From IMG/VR virus record IMGVR_UViG_3300034374_005666, positions 39,256 through 103,255 of that record: a stretch of 64,000 nt of DNA; one strand, written 5' to 3'. The DNA is from a virus. Positions 16,040 to 22,959 of the stretch are shown in pieces (position 1 is the first letter of the stretch; every line of letters starts with the position of its first letter). The notes under the pieces were generated by a model. It saw only the letters and a program-made list of their open reading frames with translations. It ran no database searches and was not told where the DNA came from. The position numbers were made by a program, and so were the translations under genes.

Positions 16040-16088
16040 AGTTTAAATATATATTTAGTTGATTAAAAACCGTGGGTTACAAAGATAG

Positions 16089-16787
16089 TTAATACTCGTC
16101 TAACTTCTTCAAAATAAAGCTGAAATCATTAGGAATAAGCTCGTCTTCAAATAAGCCTTCCATAGTACGACAAGTATCAGAACCTGAGTTCTTTGTTCTA
16201 AAATAATACTTGGTTTCTGTTTTATCTTTTACCACATGAGTATAAAGAGTATTCTCGAATAAGCCTTCTACTGATAGATTACGTGCTAAGTTACCGAGTA
16301 TCTTCAGACGATATCTTACTTCACCATTAGGAGCTTTATACTCTTCTGTATGACCGATAACAAAAGCTACTGGATTTTCACTAAAAGCTGCTCTACCTTT
16401 AGACTGAATGTCGTTTAGTATTTGCTGATAACTTGAAGGGATCATTTGGTGTGCAGTTGGCTTAGTCTTAGTACCAAATATTTGTTTACCTCCACGCCAA
16501 GTAGGATTTTTTGCATCTGAGTTATACCACATACATTCTCCTTCTTTTAGAGTAGAAATACCAAAACTTTTACCAGAACCAAAATCACCAAGAACTGCTA
16601 TCTCAGTAAATCCAAGTTTCTGTAAGCTTTTAATAAAATTATACAACTCTACCCCGTAGTTACGCCATTTGTCGAAATTAGGTTTAGAGCTTTCTGCACT
16701 GTATTGTGCGTCTTGAATACCGTTTAGAGTATCCACTACAATTGCTTTGTAAGGCATGTTAAAGTTCAATTTCTTTAAATTCATCAA
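16089..16787 (-). CDS. P-loop ATPase (Sak4/AAA_24-like), motif order permuted
   Basis: 232 residues. The Walker B-like strand YKAIVVDTLNGIQD comes first (about 13-26), then a helix containing KWRNYG, and only then the Walker A GDFGSGKSFG (about 69-78). The C-terminal half (FVIGHTEEYK, YRLKILGNLARN, YYFRTKNSGSDTC) matches the end of Sak4/AAA_24 phage recombinases. In ordinary members Walker A precedes Walker B. The likely role is single-strand annealing or recombination at forks. The start (Met at 16787 or 16784) overlaps the DnaB-like helicase by 29 nt. Confidence 0.65.
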   Translation of the reverse strand: MMNLKKLNFNMPYKAIVVDTLNGIQDAQYSAESSKPNFDKWRNYGVELYNFIKSLQKLGFTEIAVLGDFGSGKSFGISTLKEGECMWYNSDAKNPTWRGGKQIFGTKTKPTAHQMIPSSYQQILNDIQSKGRAAFSENPVAFVIGHTEEYKAPNGEVRYRLKILGNLARNLSVEGLFENTLYTHVVKDKTETKYYFRTKNSGSDTCRTMEGLFEDELIPNDFSFILKKLDEY

Positions 16788-17811
16788 TTACGAAGTTGCA
16801 AGCTAAAGGTATCTCTCTATCCTCTACTGCACCTTCGCGTGTTTTAAGTACGCTCAGTGATCTGAAACTAAAGCCTAATTCATCAAGAATTAAACCTCCA
16901 TATTCTTTCTCACCTACACGTTTTGGATCAAATAAGCCAAATGCTAAAGTAGCATCTTCTTGCGTTAGTTTACACTTAGCAAGAGTGGCTAAACTAGGCT
17001 TCATCTTTTCAAGTATCGTACTGCCTTTATAAGTAGTCTCTACTTTTTCTTTGTCTGAAACTTGTTGCTGCACAAGTACATTAATAGTACCACACTTAAG
17101 ACCAAGGCGTGATCTCATATATACATTGCTAAACATTTTAAGTGTCTCATATTGAGACATACTTTGTCCCTGTATATGTTCACCTGGATATTTGTCTATA
17201 GTGTCACTAATACATATAACCAGTCGTGTAGGATCATCAGGTATATATGTAGACCACATTTCTCCTCTATCTACTTCTTTACCTTCGTGCACAAACTTGC
17301 CTACTGTAGCTAGATAATCTCTGCAATGTTTATAGAAACCTGTAGCTGATGGTATTTGTACTACTTCTAAATCACTGTATTTAGACTCAGCTATTTCTAC
17401 ACATTCTGACACTCTCTTCATTGTTAAGTCATCAAGAGACTTTTCTCTGTAATTATTGAGAGTGTAATAGTCCAAACTTGTATTGTACTTTCTATAGTAT
17501 ATCTCTGCAATAAGTGTACTTGCTACTTTCTCTGCTGGTTCTTCTAAACTATTTAGTATAATCTTTACAGGCATATTATGCTCATTAGCGTATTTAAGTA
17601 CATCTTTTACAAATACTTTTCTTGTAAATCTGGACTTACCTACACCTGAACTGGCAGTAACTAATACTTGTTCACCTCTAACTATACCTGGTATGTACTG
17701 AGATAGTTTATTACTAAATGTCCAAGGTATAATAACTGGTTTACCTGAGTCTATAGACTGCTTATTAGCCAGTGACTGCTGATAAAAAGATTTGTATATA
17801 CTCATAACCAT
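16759..17811 (-). CDS. DnaB-like replicative helicase
   Basis: 350 residues of RecA fold. Walker A TASSGVGKSR lies at 52-61, LNSLEEP follows where DnaB proteins have their catalytic Glu, Walker B is RLVICISDTIDK, and NVLVQQQVSDKE is the sensor strand. The N-terminal domain of full-length DnaB is missing, as in many phage helicases. It unwinds DNA at the phage fork together with the primase and polymerase encoded on the same arm. It overlaps the gene upstream by 10 nt. Confidence 0.75.
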   Translation of the reverse strand: MVMSIYKSFYQQSLANKQSIDSGKPVIIPWTFSNKLSQYIPGIVRGEQVLVTASSGVGKSRFTRKVFVKDVLKYANEHNMPVKIILNSLEEPAEKVASTLIAEIYYRKYNTSLDYYTLNNYREKSLDDLTMKRVSECVEIAESKYSDLEVVQIPSATGFYKHCRDYLATVGKFVHEGKEVDRGEMWSTYIPDDPTRLVICISDTIDKYPGEHIQGQSMSQYETLKMFSNVYMRSRLGLKCGTINVLVQQQVSDKEKVETTYKGSTILEKMKPSLATLAKCKLTQEDATLAFGLFDPKRVGEKEYGGLILDELGFSFRSLSVLKTREGAVEDREIPLACNFVIDEFKEIEL

Positions 17812-18266
17812 TTTACACTAGAACGTTCACTACTGTCCTCTACAATAGCTGCTAAATGTGATTTATCATTCTTATCCAGAATGAAATTATCACACTTTAA
17901 AAGGTATTGTTTGTCTGTTGAATCTACGTATTCTTTTGCTGCTAGACAACACTGCTCAAATGTAATGTTATACCTTTTCATAACAGCTCTAAGTAACTTT
18001 TCTACTACATCTTTAGTTGAAGCATACCCAGTTCTACCTGAATAAGCTTTCATCCAATACTTTCTAAACTTATCTATATCTATAATATCTCCTTCAGGCA
18101 CATATCTCAATCTGCACTGTTTATCATAGTCAAGAACTAATAATCCTTCTCCATACAATTCAGAACTTACTCTTTGAATAAGTTCATGTTTATCTGGATG
18201 TGCCCATGTCTTGTAATCCAAATCGTATTCAACCAATGCAATAACAAATTTCTGTTCATCATTCAT
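17802..18266 (-). CDS. Unknown protein, possible helicase loader
   Basis: 154 residues, mainly helical, cytosolic, with a basic centre (FRKYWMKAYSGRTGY) and a C-terminal segment KCDNFILDKNDKSHLAAIVE. No ATP-binding motif. Its place directly upstream of and overlapping the DnaB-like helicase gene is where many phages encode the helicase loader or a primosome organiser; the function is inferred from this alone. Confidence 0.55.
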   Translation of the reverse strand: MNDEQKFVIALVEYDLDYKTWAHPDKHELIQRVSSELYGEGLLVLDYDKQCRLRYVPEGDIIDIDKFRKYWMKAYSGRTGYASTKDVVEKLLRAVMKRYNITFEQCCLAAKEYVDSTDKQYLLKCDNFILDKNDKSHLAAIVEDSSERSSVKWL

Positions 18267-18304
18267 AGTTTATTCAATTTCAATGATTGCTGCACCAATG
18301 TACA

Positions 18305-18520
18305 TTATTCTTTGTTTTTGTAATAGTGATTAAGCACCCTTCTGGATGATTTGATTTTCTTTTGTTTCTTTTCTTCTCTGAGCTGTTCTATCCATTGTTT
18401 TGCTCTTTTCAGTGCAAACTCTGGAAAATAGAATGGAGTAGCTGTTTTATGGATAATTTCTCCATCATTCTCAACTACTCCATAGTACATGTCATTCTTC
18501 TTTTCTGTCTTTGCTTCCAT
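18305..18520 (-). CDS. Small basic protein
   Basis: 71 residues. It begins MEAKTEKKNDMYYGVVENDG, has a middle helix ALKRAKQWIEQLREEKKQKK, and ends in a basic tail. This resembles small phage proteins of unknown role. It overlaps the membrane peptide gene upstream by 29 nt. Confidence 0.5.
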   Translation of the reverse strand: MEAKTEKKNDMYYGVVENDGEIIHKTATPFYFPEFALKRAKQWIEQLREEKKQKKIKSSRRVLNHYYKNKE

Positions 18521-18611
18521 ATGTAAACAATGCTTGTATAAATGATATAATGAAAAATATTGGTATTAGTGCAGGTAAGATAAACAATAGACACCCTCTT
18601 TCAGATTTCAT
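18492..18611 (-). CDS. 39-residue single-pass membrane peptide
   Basis: Start ATG 18611, sequence MKSERGCLLFILPALIPIFF followed by IISFIQALF and a charged tail. One hydrophobic helix of about 20 residues flanked by charges suggests an inner-membrane peptide. It lies 4 nt after the SF2 helicase stop and overlaps the next gene by 29 nt, which supports translation. Confidence 0.45.
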   Translation of the reverse strand: MKSERGCLLFILPALIPIFFIISFIQALFTYGSKDRKEE

Positions 18612-18615
18612 AATT

Positions 18616-19905
18616 CTAATTTTGAGACAGCAATACTCTGCTATCGTAATGTCCAACAATATTCAAGTCATGCTCTTGGATTAATTCTCCACGCATGCCT
18701 TTTTCTTTCTTTAACTTATCAAACCATTTTTCTTCAAGAGTACCTTGGGTGACTATAAAGTACAGATTAGCTACACCTTCAACCCATCTGATTCTAGCTC
18801 TACGTTGTTCCATATTATGCCACTTAGAGCTATAGCTGAAGAAGATAATATTCTGCACTCCTTCCAATGTAATACCTTGTTTAAGCATTTTACTGGAAGC
18901 AATAACAGGTTCTTCTCCACTATTGAATTTTTCAATCAACTCTAGCGCATTATCTGATCTGACTACAGGGCATATATTCTCTAGTATATCAAGACGTTCA
19001 CCAAATATGAGTGTCTTACCAGATAGTGTACTCAGTAAAGCTTTTGTTGTAGCTACTTTGGACTTCAGATTGTACAGAAAGGTAGTTAATTCTCTACCAA
19101 TAGCCATCTTAAGATACTTTGGTTTACGAAAATCCTTTCTGAAGTTATCTTTCTTTAGATAATACTCTTGCTCTGTACCTAATGTATCATAGCTCTTCCA
19201 TATCTTGATTGATCTGTCTTGAGTATCCAGATGGTGATTGATTATCCAAGTTTGATACTTAGCAATCATACCTTCTTCAATAGCCTGTTTAGTCTCTACT
19301 TTGTATACTACAGGAATATACATAGATAGCAATTGCCCCTTACTAATAAACTCTGTAATCTCTCCTCTTTTAGTTTCTGCATCTGTCTGATAAATTGTAA
19401 GAAGGTCAGCATTATCCTGTATGTCTTGAGGATATACGTGCTGGTCTAAAGACATAGCTCCAGTCAATGCAACAACATGCTTACACTTGTTGTTTATTAT
19501 ATTCTCACTATACTTAGCTGACAAGCCATCTTGAATTTCATCTGCTACCAGTAAACCTATGTTTTCAAAGTTATTAAACTCTTCCACAGGCATAGCTTGA
19601 TAGCATCTGAACTGAATGTTAAAATCAGCTACAGGGTCTTTATCAAACAGGCTTTTAAACTTAGGTATTTCATCTTCAAACAATGTCTTTTCACGTACTA
19701 TAGTCTCTGCCAGAAATACAATAGTATCTCCTTTATTGATCTTTCCATCTTCCAGCAATCTATATGCAGCCTTCAGGGAAGCTATAGTTTTACCAGCACC
19801 AGGAAACAGCATCCATGTACCTACATAGTTATTTTGTACCCAAGCTTCTACAGCTTGGTCTTGATGGTAATTCAGTCTTTCTATATTTCTTTTCATAGTC
19901 TGCAT
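18616..19905 (-). CDS. SF2 helicase (SNF2/DEAD-type)
   Basis: 429 residues. Motif I FPGAGKT lies at 34-40, motif II DEIQ at 122-125, then SKMLKQGITLEGVQ (motif V region) and QRRARIRW (motif VI). Both RecA domains are present but compact. SF2 helicases of this kind are constant members of crAss-like replication modules. The start ATG 19905 lies inside the conserved tail of micro-ORF I-18 with the same 13-nt overlap used between micro-ORFs, so translation of this gene is wired to the array upstream. Confidence 0.8.
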   Translation of the reverse strand: MQTMKRNIERLNYHQDQAVEAWVQNNYVGTWMLFPGAGKTIASLKAAYRLLEDGKINKGDTIVFLAETIVREKTLFEDEIPKFKSLFDKDPVADFNIQFRCYQAMPVEEFNNFENIGLLVADEIQDGLSAKYSENIINNKCKHVVALTGAMSLDQHVYPQDIQDNADLLTIYQTDAETKRGEITEFISKGQLLSMYIPVVYKVETKQAIEEGMIAKYQTWIINHHLDTQDRSIKIWKSYDTLGTEQEYYLKKDNFRKDFRKPKYLKMAIGRELTTFLYNLKSKVATTKALLSTLSGKTLIFGERLDILENICPVVRSDNALELIEKFNSGEEPVIASSKMLKQGITLEGVQNIIFFSYSSKWHNMEQRRARIRWVEGVANLYFIVTQGTLEEKWFDKLKKEKGMRGELIQEHDLNIVGHYDSRVLLSQN

Positions 19906-20030
19906 ATTATTCTGTTGCTTAAAGTTAAATCAATTGCTCTATCTGGAATAGAGTATGCTGTTCTATTGTAATACTTGTATTCATATCTAAATAAAGGATA
20001 AAAGAAACAGTAATATTTTAGATATAACAT
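19893..20030 (-). CDS. Micro-ORF I-18
   Basis: 45 residues, MLYLKYYCFFYPLFRYEYKY then a Pro-Asp-Arg core and the tail SNRIICRL. Unusually Tyr-rich. It is the last member; its tail overlaps the helicase start by 13 nt, and its stop is TGA. Confidence 0.7.
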   Translation of the reverse strand: MLYLKYYCFFYPLFRYEYKYYNRTAYSIPDRAIDLTLSNRIICRL

Positions 20031-20149
20031 AGTATTCTGTTTGAAATTCTTCTGGCTCGAAAGCCAGCTCTTGTCCACCCAGCAGCATTAAAATGAAATA
20101 AATCTATATAGCTTGCTTTTTTGTAAAGTTTAGTCTTTATAAGTAGCAT
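20018..20149 (-). CDS. Micro-ORF I-17
   Basis: 43 residues, MLLIKTKLYKKASYIDLFHF, one Trp in NAAGWTRAGF, tail SNRILCYI. Basic overall. 13-nt overlaps on both sides. Confidence 0.7.
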   Translation of the reverse strand: MLLIKTKLYKKASYIDLFHFNAAGWTRAGFRARRISNRILCYI

Positions 20150-20280
20150 AGTATTCTATTTGATAAAGCATCAAGACCTGATATATCCCACTCATAAACT
20201 TTAACCCAATCTTCTGGTTCTTCCCTATAACGGTTAGCCCATACTAACCTAGTACCATAAATCATATTTATACAAAACAT
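20137..20280 (-). CDS. Micro-ORF I-16
   Basis: 47 residues, MFCINMIYGTRLVWANRY, then EEPEDWVKVYEWDISGL with three Trp in all, tail SNRILCYL. Acidic core. 13-nt overlaps on both sides. Confidence 0.7.
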   Translation of the reverse strand: MFCINMIYGTRLVWANRYREEPEDWVKVYEWDISGLDALSNRILCYL

Positions 20281-20408
20281 ACTATTCTATTTGATGCAAA
20301 CTGATAGTTTACTTGGCTCCAATGTTTGACACAAGTAATTGTGTGGTCTAGATAAACTGATGACCATCTAAAATTATAACTATCATAAAGTTTATTTAAC
20401 AGTAACAT
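20268..20408 (-). CDS. Micro-ORF I-15
   Basis: 46 residues, MLLLNKLYDSYNFRWSSVYL, then a Cys and CVKHWSQVNY, tail SNRIVCFV. The YNFRW segment resembles the F/Y-x-W segment of several other members. 13-nt overlaps on both sides. Confidence 0.7.
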   Translation of the reverse strand: MLLLNKLYDSYNFRWSSVYLDHTITCVKHWSQVNYQFASNRIVCFV

Positions 20409-20545
20409 ACTATTCTTATTGTGTTGTCTGAAGGTGGTATGAATCTACTGTAGTAAGGGTCTTCCCGTTCTTCATGGTAAAACACAGATCTGTAGTTACT
20501 ATGACAGTAAAAAGTTATTGCTGTAACTATTTCTATATTACACAT
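20396..20545 (-). CDS. Micro-ORF I-14
   Basis: 49 residues, MCNIEIVTAITFYCHSNYRS, then FYHEEREDPYYSRF, tail TIRIVCYC. No Trp, but Tyr- and His-rich. 13-nt overlaps on both sides. Confidence 0.7.
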   Translation of the reverse strand: MCNIEIVTAITFYCHSNYRSVFYHEEREDPYYSRFIPPSDNTIRIVCYC

Positions 20546-20670
20546 AATATTCTATTTGTAATAAACCAAGCTCCTGCATGGCTATAAAAATCATGGAAAT
20601 CCCATCCTGGTTCAAATGACCAGTCATATACGTGCTCACCATATAAAGCAGAGTGATTTAAAATATACAT
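20533..20670 (-). CDS. Micro-ORF I-13
   Basis: 45 residues, MYILNHSALYGEHVYDWSFE, then PGWDFHDFYSHAGAWF, tail TNRILCVI. Three Trp; one of the most aromatic members. Stop is TAG. 13-nt overlaps on both sides. Confidence 0.7.
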   Translation of the reverse strand: MYILNHSALYGEHVYDWSFEPGWDFHDFYSHAGAWFITNRILCVI

Positions 20671-20798
20671 ATTATTCTATTTGTAAATCCGTTATCGTGA
20701 TATTCCATTATACTTAATATTGCTACATACCTATACGTAGTCCAGTAATAATGATCTAATACTATAAATCCATATGTTGTGTAACTTATATGTAGCAT
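20658..20798 (-). CDS. Micro-ORF I-12
   Basis: 46 residues, MLHISYTTYGFIVLDHYYWT, then a hydrophobic VAILSIM segment, tail TNRIICIF. 13-nt overlaps on both sides. Confidence 0.7.
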   Translation of the reverse strand: MLHISYTTYGFIVLDHYYWTTYRYVAILSIMEYHDNGFTNRIICIF

Positions 20799-20926
20799 AC
20801 TGTTTTGAATGTTTGTACTCTGTTTAATCTTCTAATAAACCAAAGAATCAGCCTATATTTAAAAGAAAACCTTGTTTTATGTATATAGTTAACTCCTTTA
20901 GGACTAACTATCATTATACGTAGCAT
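20786..20926 (-). CDS. Micro-ORF I-11
   Basis: 46 residues, MLRIMIVSPKGVNYIHKTRF, then FKYRLILWFIRRLNRV, tail TFKTVCYI. The only member with Lys instead of Arg at position -6 of the tail. Strongly basic. 13-nt overlaps on both sides. Confidence 0.65.
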   Translation of the reverse strand: MLRIMIVSPKGVNYIHKTRFSFKYRLILWFIRRLNRVQTFKTVCYI

Positions 20927-21036
20927 ACTGGCCTAATTGTGTCTATTCTTATAAATAAAGTAATTGGAAACCATCTATTAGAAAAAGAACACTCAAAGTT
21001 ATAGTTCAAGCATTGTTTAAATCCTAGTTTTCGCAT
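20914..21036 (-). CDS. Micro-ORF I-10
   Basis: 40 residues, MRKLGFKQCLNYNFECSFSN, then RWFPITLFIRI, tail TIRPVCYV. First member after the inserted plus-strand gene. Its start is not embedded in an upstream tail; a degenerate copy of the motif (AGAATAATATAAAC) lies about 20 nt upstream. Confidence 0.65.
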   Translation of the reverse strand: MRKLGFKQCLNYNFECSFSNRWFPITLFIRIDTIRPVCYV

Positions 21037-21045
21037 GTGCGTATA

Positions 21046-21076
21046 TTGTTTATATTATTCTGAATACCTATGTTTG
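21046..21076 (+). promoter_or_regulatory. Bacteroidota-type promoter for the phosphoesterase
   Basis: TTG at 21046-21048, 20 nt, then TATGTTTG at 21069-21076, fitting the Bacteroidota TTTG/TAnnTTTG promoter. It lies 18 nt before the plus-strand ATG at 21095, giving this gene its own transcript against the array. Confidence 0.55.
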
Positions 21077-21094
21077 TTGTAAACAGAATAACTT

Positions 21095-21910
21095 ATGCAG
21101 ATCAATAAGATTAATGATCTATACATGGAAATACGTATTCCATACAGATCAATGAGGACTTCTTCCTATTTTCATTTATGCTCAGATGTTCACTTCGATA
21201 ATCCAGACTCAGACCAAAAGCTCTTCTTTAGCCATCTGGACAAGATTAAAAGCCTTAATGGTAAAAGCTTAATCTTTGGTGATTTCCTCTGTTTAATGCA
21301 GGGAAAATACGACCTGCGTAGTGATAAATCTAAGATCAGACCAGAGCATAACAAGAGCAATTATCTTGATGCTGTACTTGACGATACGGCGGATAAACTC
21401 AAACCTTACAAAAAGACTTTGGGTATGATTAGCTTAGGTAATCACGAAAGCCGCGTTATTGAAAGAAATGAAATTGATCCATTGCATAACTTAGCATTAC
21501 GTCTCAAAGGACTAAATACTATGGGTTATCATGGATTTATAAAGTTTATCTTTCACAACAATGGTTCTAAAGTAAGGTCATGTCTTCTCTATTTCCATCA
21601 TGGTAAATGGGGCAGTATAACCAGTTCAGTTAATAAACATGGACTTTCTGTACCACAAGCAGATATTATTGTCTCAGGTCACACACATTCTGAATTTTAT
21701 GTACCTGTACCTAGATTAAATCTGCGACAAAATGGTGAAGTAAGTATTACTAAACAGCATCACATTAAGTGTGGTACTTATAAAGATGAGTTTTTGACTA
21801 CTAAAGGTTTTGGAGTAGAAAGAATAGCTGTACCTAAGAATATAGGTTCATGGCTACTCAAGCTTACACCTACAGAAAAAGATGTAGATATTAAGTTTGA
21901 GTCTATGTAA
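21095..21910 (+). CDS. Calcineurin-like metallophosphoesterase
   Basis: 271 residues. Asp31-x-His33 (SDVHFD), Gly62-Asp63 (FGDFLC), GNHE at 115-118, His in YFHHGKWG and GHTH in VSGHTHSEFY are the five metal-binding blocks of the calcineurin-like phosphoesterase fold. Substrates of the family include nucleotides, cyclic nucleotides, RNA and DNA; none can be chosen here. It is the only plus-strand gene in the left 37 kb, sits inside micro-ORF array I, and ends 8 nt into micro-ORF I-9, so it looks like a later insertion with its own promoter. Confidence 0.8.
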   Translation: MQINKINDLYMEIRIPYRSMRTSSYFHLCSDVHFDNPDSDQKLFFSHLDKIKSLNGKSLIFGDFLCLMQGKYDLRSDKSKIRPEHNKSNYLDAVLDDTADKLKPYKKTLGMISLGNHESRVIERNEIDPLHNLALRLKGLNTMGYHGFIKFIFHNNGSKVRSCLLYFHHGKWGSITSSVNKHGLSVPQADIIVSGHTHSEFYVPVPRLNLRQNGEVSITKQHHIKCGTYKDEFLTTKGFGVERIAVPKNIGSWLLKLTPTEKDVDIKFESM

Positions 21911-22049
21911 TGCAGATTATTCTATTTGTTAACCAATAAGACCTTTCTAAGAAATTATCATGGTAAGGCCATTTGTTCCAATCAGCTAATTCAGCTTCAA
22001 AATCTTCATGGTTGTAGTAAAGAAATAAACATTCATTTACATGTAACAT
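21903..22049 (-). CDS. Micro-ORF I-9
   Basis: 48 residues, MLHVNECLFLYYNHEDFEAE, then ADWNKWPYHDNF, tail TNRIICIT with stop TAG. Next to the inserted gene its tail has CTG where others have ATG, so no start is embedded, yet Arg and Cys are kept. Its end overlaps the convergent phosphoesterase by 8 nt. Confidence 0.7.
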   Translation of the reverse strand: MLHVNECLFLYYNHEDFEAELADWNKWPYHDNFLERSYWLTNRIICIT

Positions 22050-22183
22050 ATCATTCTCATTGTAGTATTGCTGTTAAGCACAGCATGTATAATCTTACGA
22101 CTTTCTAGTATTGCATCTATTCCCTCAAACAAATTATCAAAAGTTTCAAACAGAATAAATCTAAAACAATTTATAGTATGCAT
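22037..22183 (-). CDS. Micro-ORF I-8
   Basis: 48 residues, MHTINCFRFILFETFDNLFE, then GIDAILESRKIIHAVLNS, tail TMRMICYM. No Trp. 13-nt overlaps on both sides. Confidence 0.65.
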   Translation of the reverse strand: MHTINCFRFILFETFDNLFEGIDAILESRKIIHAVLNSNTTMRMICYM

Positions 22184-22305
22184 ATAGTACGTATTGTAGT
22201 GTCTGTATATCCAAAGTTTCCACCATAAACAAAAGAGTATTTAAATAAATTACCCATTGACAAATAGCATGTGTATGCTTTAATACAATTGAGTAGTTTT
22301 ATCAT
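22171..22305 (-). CDS. Micro-ORF I-7
   Basis: 44 residues, MIKLLNCIKAYTCYLSMGNL, then FVYGGNFGYTD, tail TIRTICIL. The tail Arg is coded CGT, not AGA as in its neighbours, so the residue rather than the codon is kept. It starts by a 4-nt ATGA overlap with I-6b. Confidence 0.65.
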   Translation of the reverse strand: MIKLLNCIKAYTCYLSMGNLFKYSFVYGGNFGYTDTTIRTICIL

Positions 22306-22469
22306 ACTTCAAACGTTTTATTCCACACATACACTAGTATGTGATAGAATCCATCATTCTTAGCTACTATATAGTAACCTTTCATATCTGTAACTAATCT
22401 TTCTAATTCAATCTCAAGCATATATGCAGGTATAACTGCAATATATGCACCATTCAAGTCTTCCAGCAT
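22302..22469 (-). CDS. Atypical small ORF I-6b
   Basis: 55 residues, MLEDLNGAYIAVIPAYMLEI, ending VYVWNKTFEV. It has no Cys tail and is in a different frame from the expected member I-6, which stops after 12 codons. It may be a real unrelated peptide or the rest of a frameshifted member. Confidence 0.4.
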   Translation of the reverse strand: MLEDLNGAYIAVIPAYMLEIELERLVTDMKGYYIVAKNDGFYHILVYVWNKTFEV

Positions 22470-22492
22470 TTGTTTACTATTATAAGTGACAT
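22454..22492 (-). pseudogene. Truncated micro-ORF I-6
   Basis: Starts at the expected ATG 22492 with the regular 13-nt overlap, reads MSLIIVNKCWKT and stops at TGA. A one-base shift would join it to the frame of I-6b. It is the only regular start in the two arrays that does not lead to a full-length member. Confidence 0.5.
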
Positions 22493-22608
22493 AATATTCT
22501 TATTGATTGGTCATCTATTCTCATTGCCATTACCCAATGATTATTGCTGTATTCAAAATTATAAGATGGAAATTTTGGATAGCTTATAAGCCGTTTTATA
22601 CATAGCAT
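22480..22608 (-). CDS. Micro-ORF I-5
   Basis: 42 residues, MLCIKRLISYPKFPSYNFEY, then NNHWVMAMRIDD, tail SIRILCHL. 13-nt overlaps on both sides. Confidence 0.7.
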   Translation of the reverse strand: MLCIKRLISYPKFPSYNFEYSNNHWVMAMRIDDQSIRILCHL

Positions 22609-22727
22609 AATATTCTGTTTGATTTGTCTCGTATTTCTAAAGAAGTATTTATAAAAACATTATCTTCATACCATTTATAACTGTATGAGTCATATACTTT
22701 TGTTATACATTTTATTATAGTTGACAT
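22596..22727 (-). CDS. Micro-ORF I-4
   Basis: 43 residues, MSTIIKCITKVYDSYSYKWY, then an acidic/aliphatic EDNVFINTSLEIRD, tail SNRILCYV. 13-nt overlaps on both sides. Confidence 0.7.
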   Translation of the reverse strand: MSTIIKCITKVYDSYSYKWYEDNVFINTSLEIRDKSNRILCYV

Positions 22728-22834
22728 ATTATTCTATAGTTTGTGTATCTTTGTCTCAAGTATTTAAGTGCAAAAGACTGGAATTTAAAATTGAGTAAGT
22801 AATGACGAGTACCTTTTGCTATAAATGACAGCAT
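22715..22834 (-). CDS. Micro-ORF I-3
   Basis: 39 residues, MLSFIAKGTRHYLLNFKFQS, then FALKYLRQRY, tail NYRIICQL. Basic. The upstream junction is the one exception to the 13-nt rule (16 nt). Confidence 0.7.
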   Translation of the reverse strand: MLSFIAKGTRHYLLNFKFQSFALKYLRQRYTNYRIICQL

Positions 22835-22959
22835 ATTCTTAATGATTCATCTAAACTAAAGTGAAGAAATACACCAAACTTTTGATCTAATAAAATCTCT
22901 TTATGAGAGTATGTTATCCAAAGTCTTGTATAGGTTAAAAAAGTCTTTATATGTAGCAT
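22819..22959 (-). CDS. Micro-ORF I-2
   Basis: 46 residues, MLHIKTFLTYTRLWITYSHK, then EILLDQKFGVFLHFSLD, tail SLRICCHL, stop TAG. Here the next ATG generates the Cys at -4, yet a separate TGT keeps Cys at -3. Confidence 0.7.
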   Translation of the reverse strand: MLHIKTFLTYTRLWITYSHKEILLDQKFGVFLHFSLDESLRICCHL

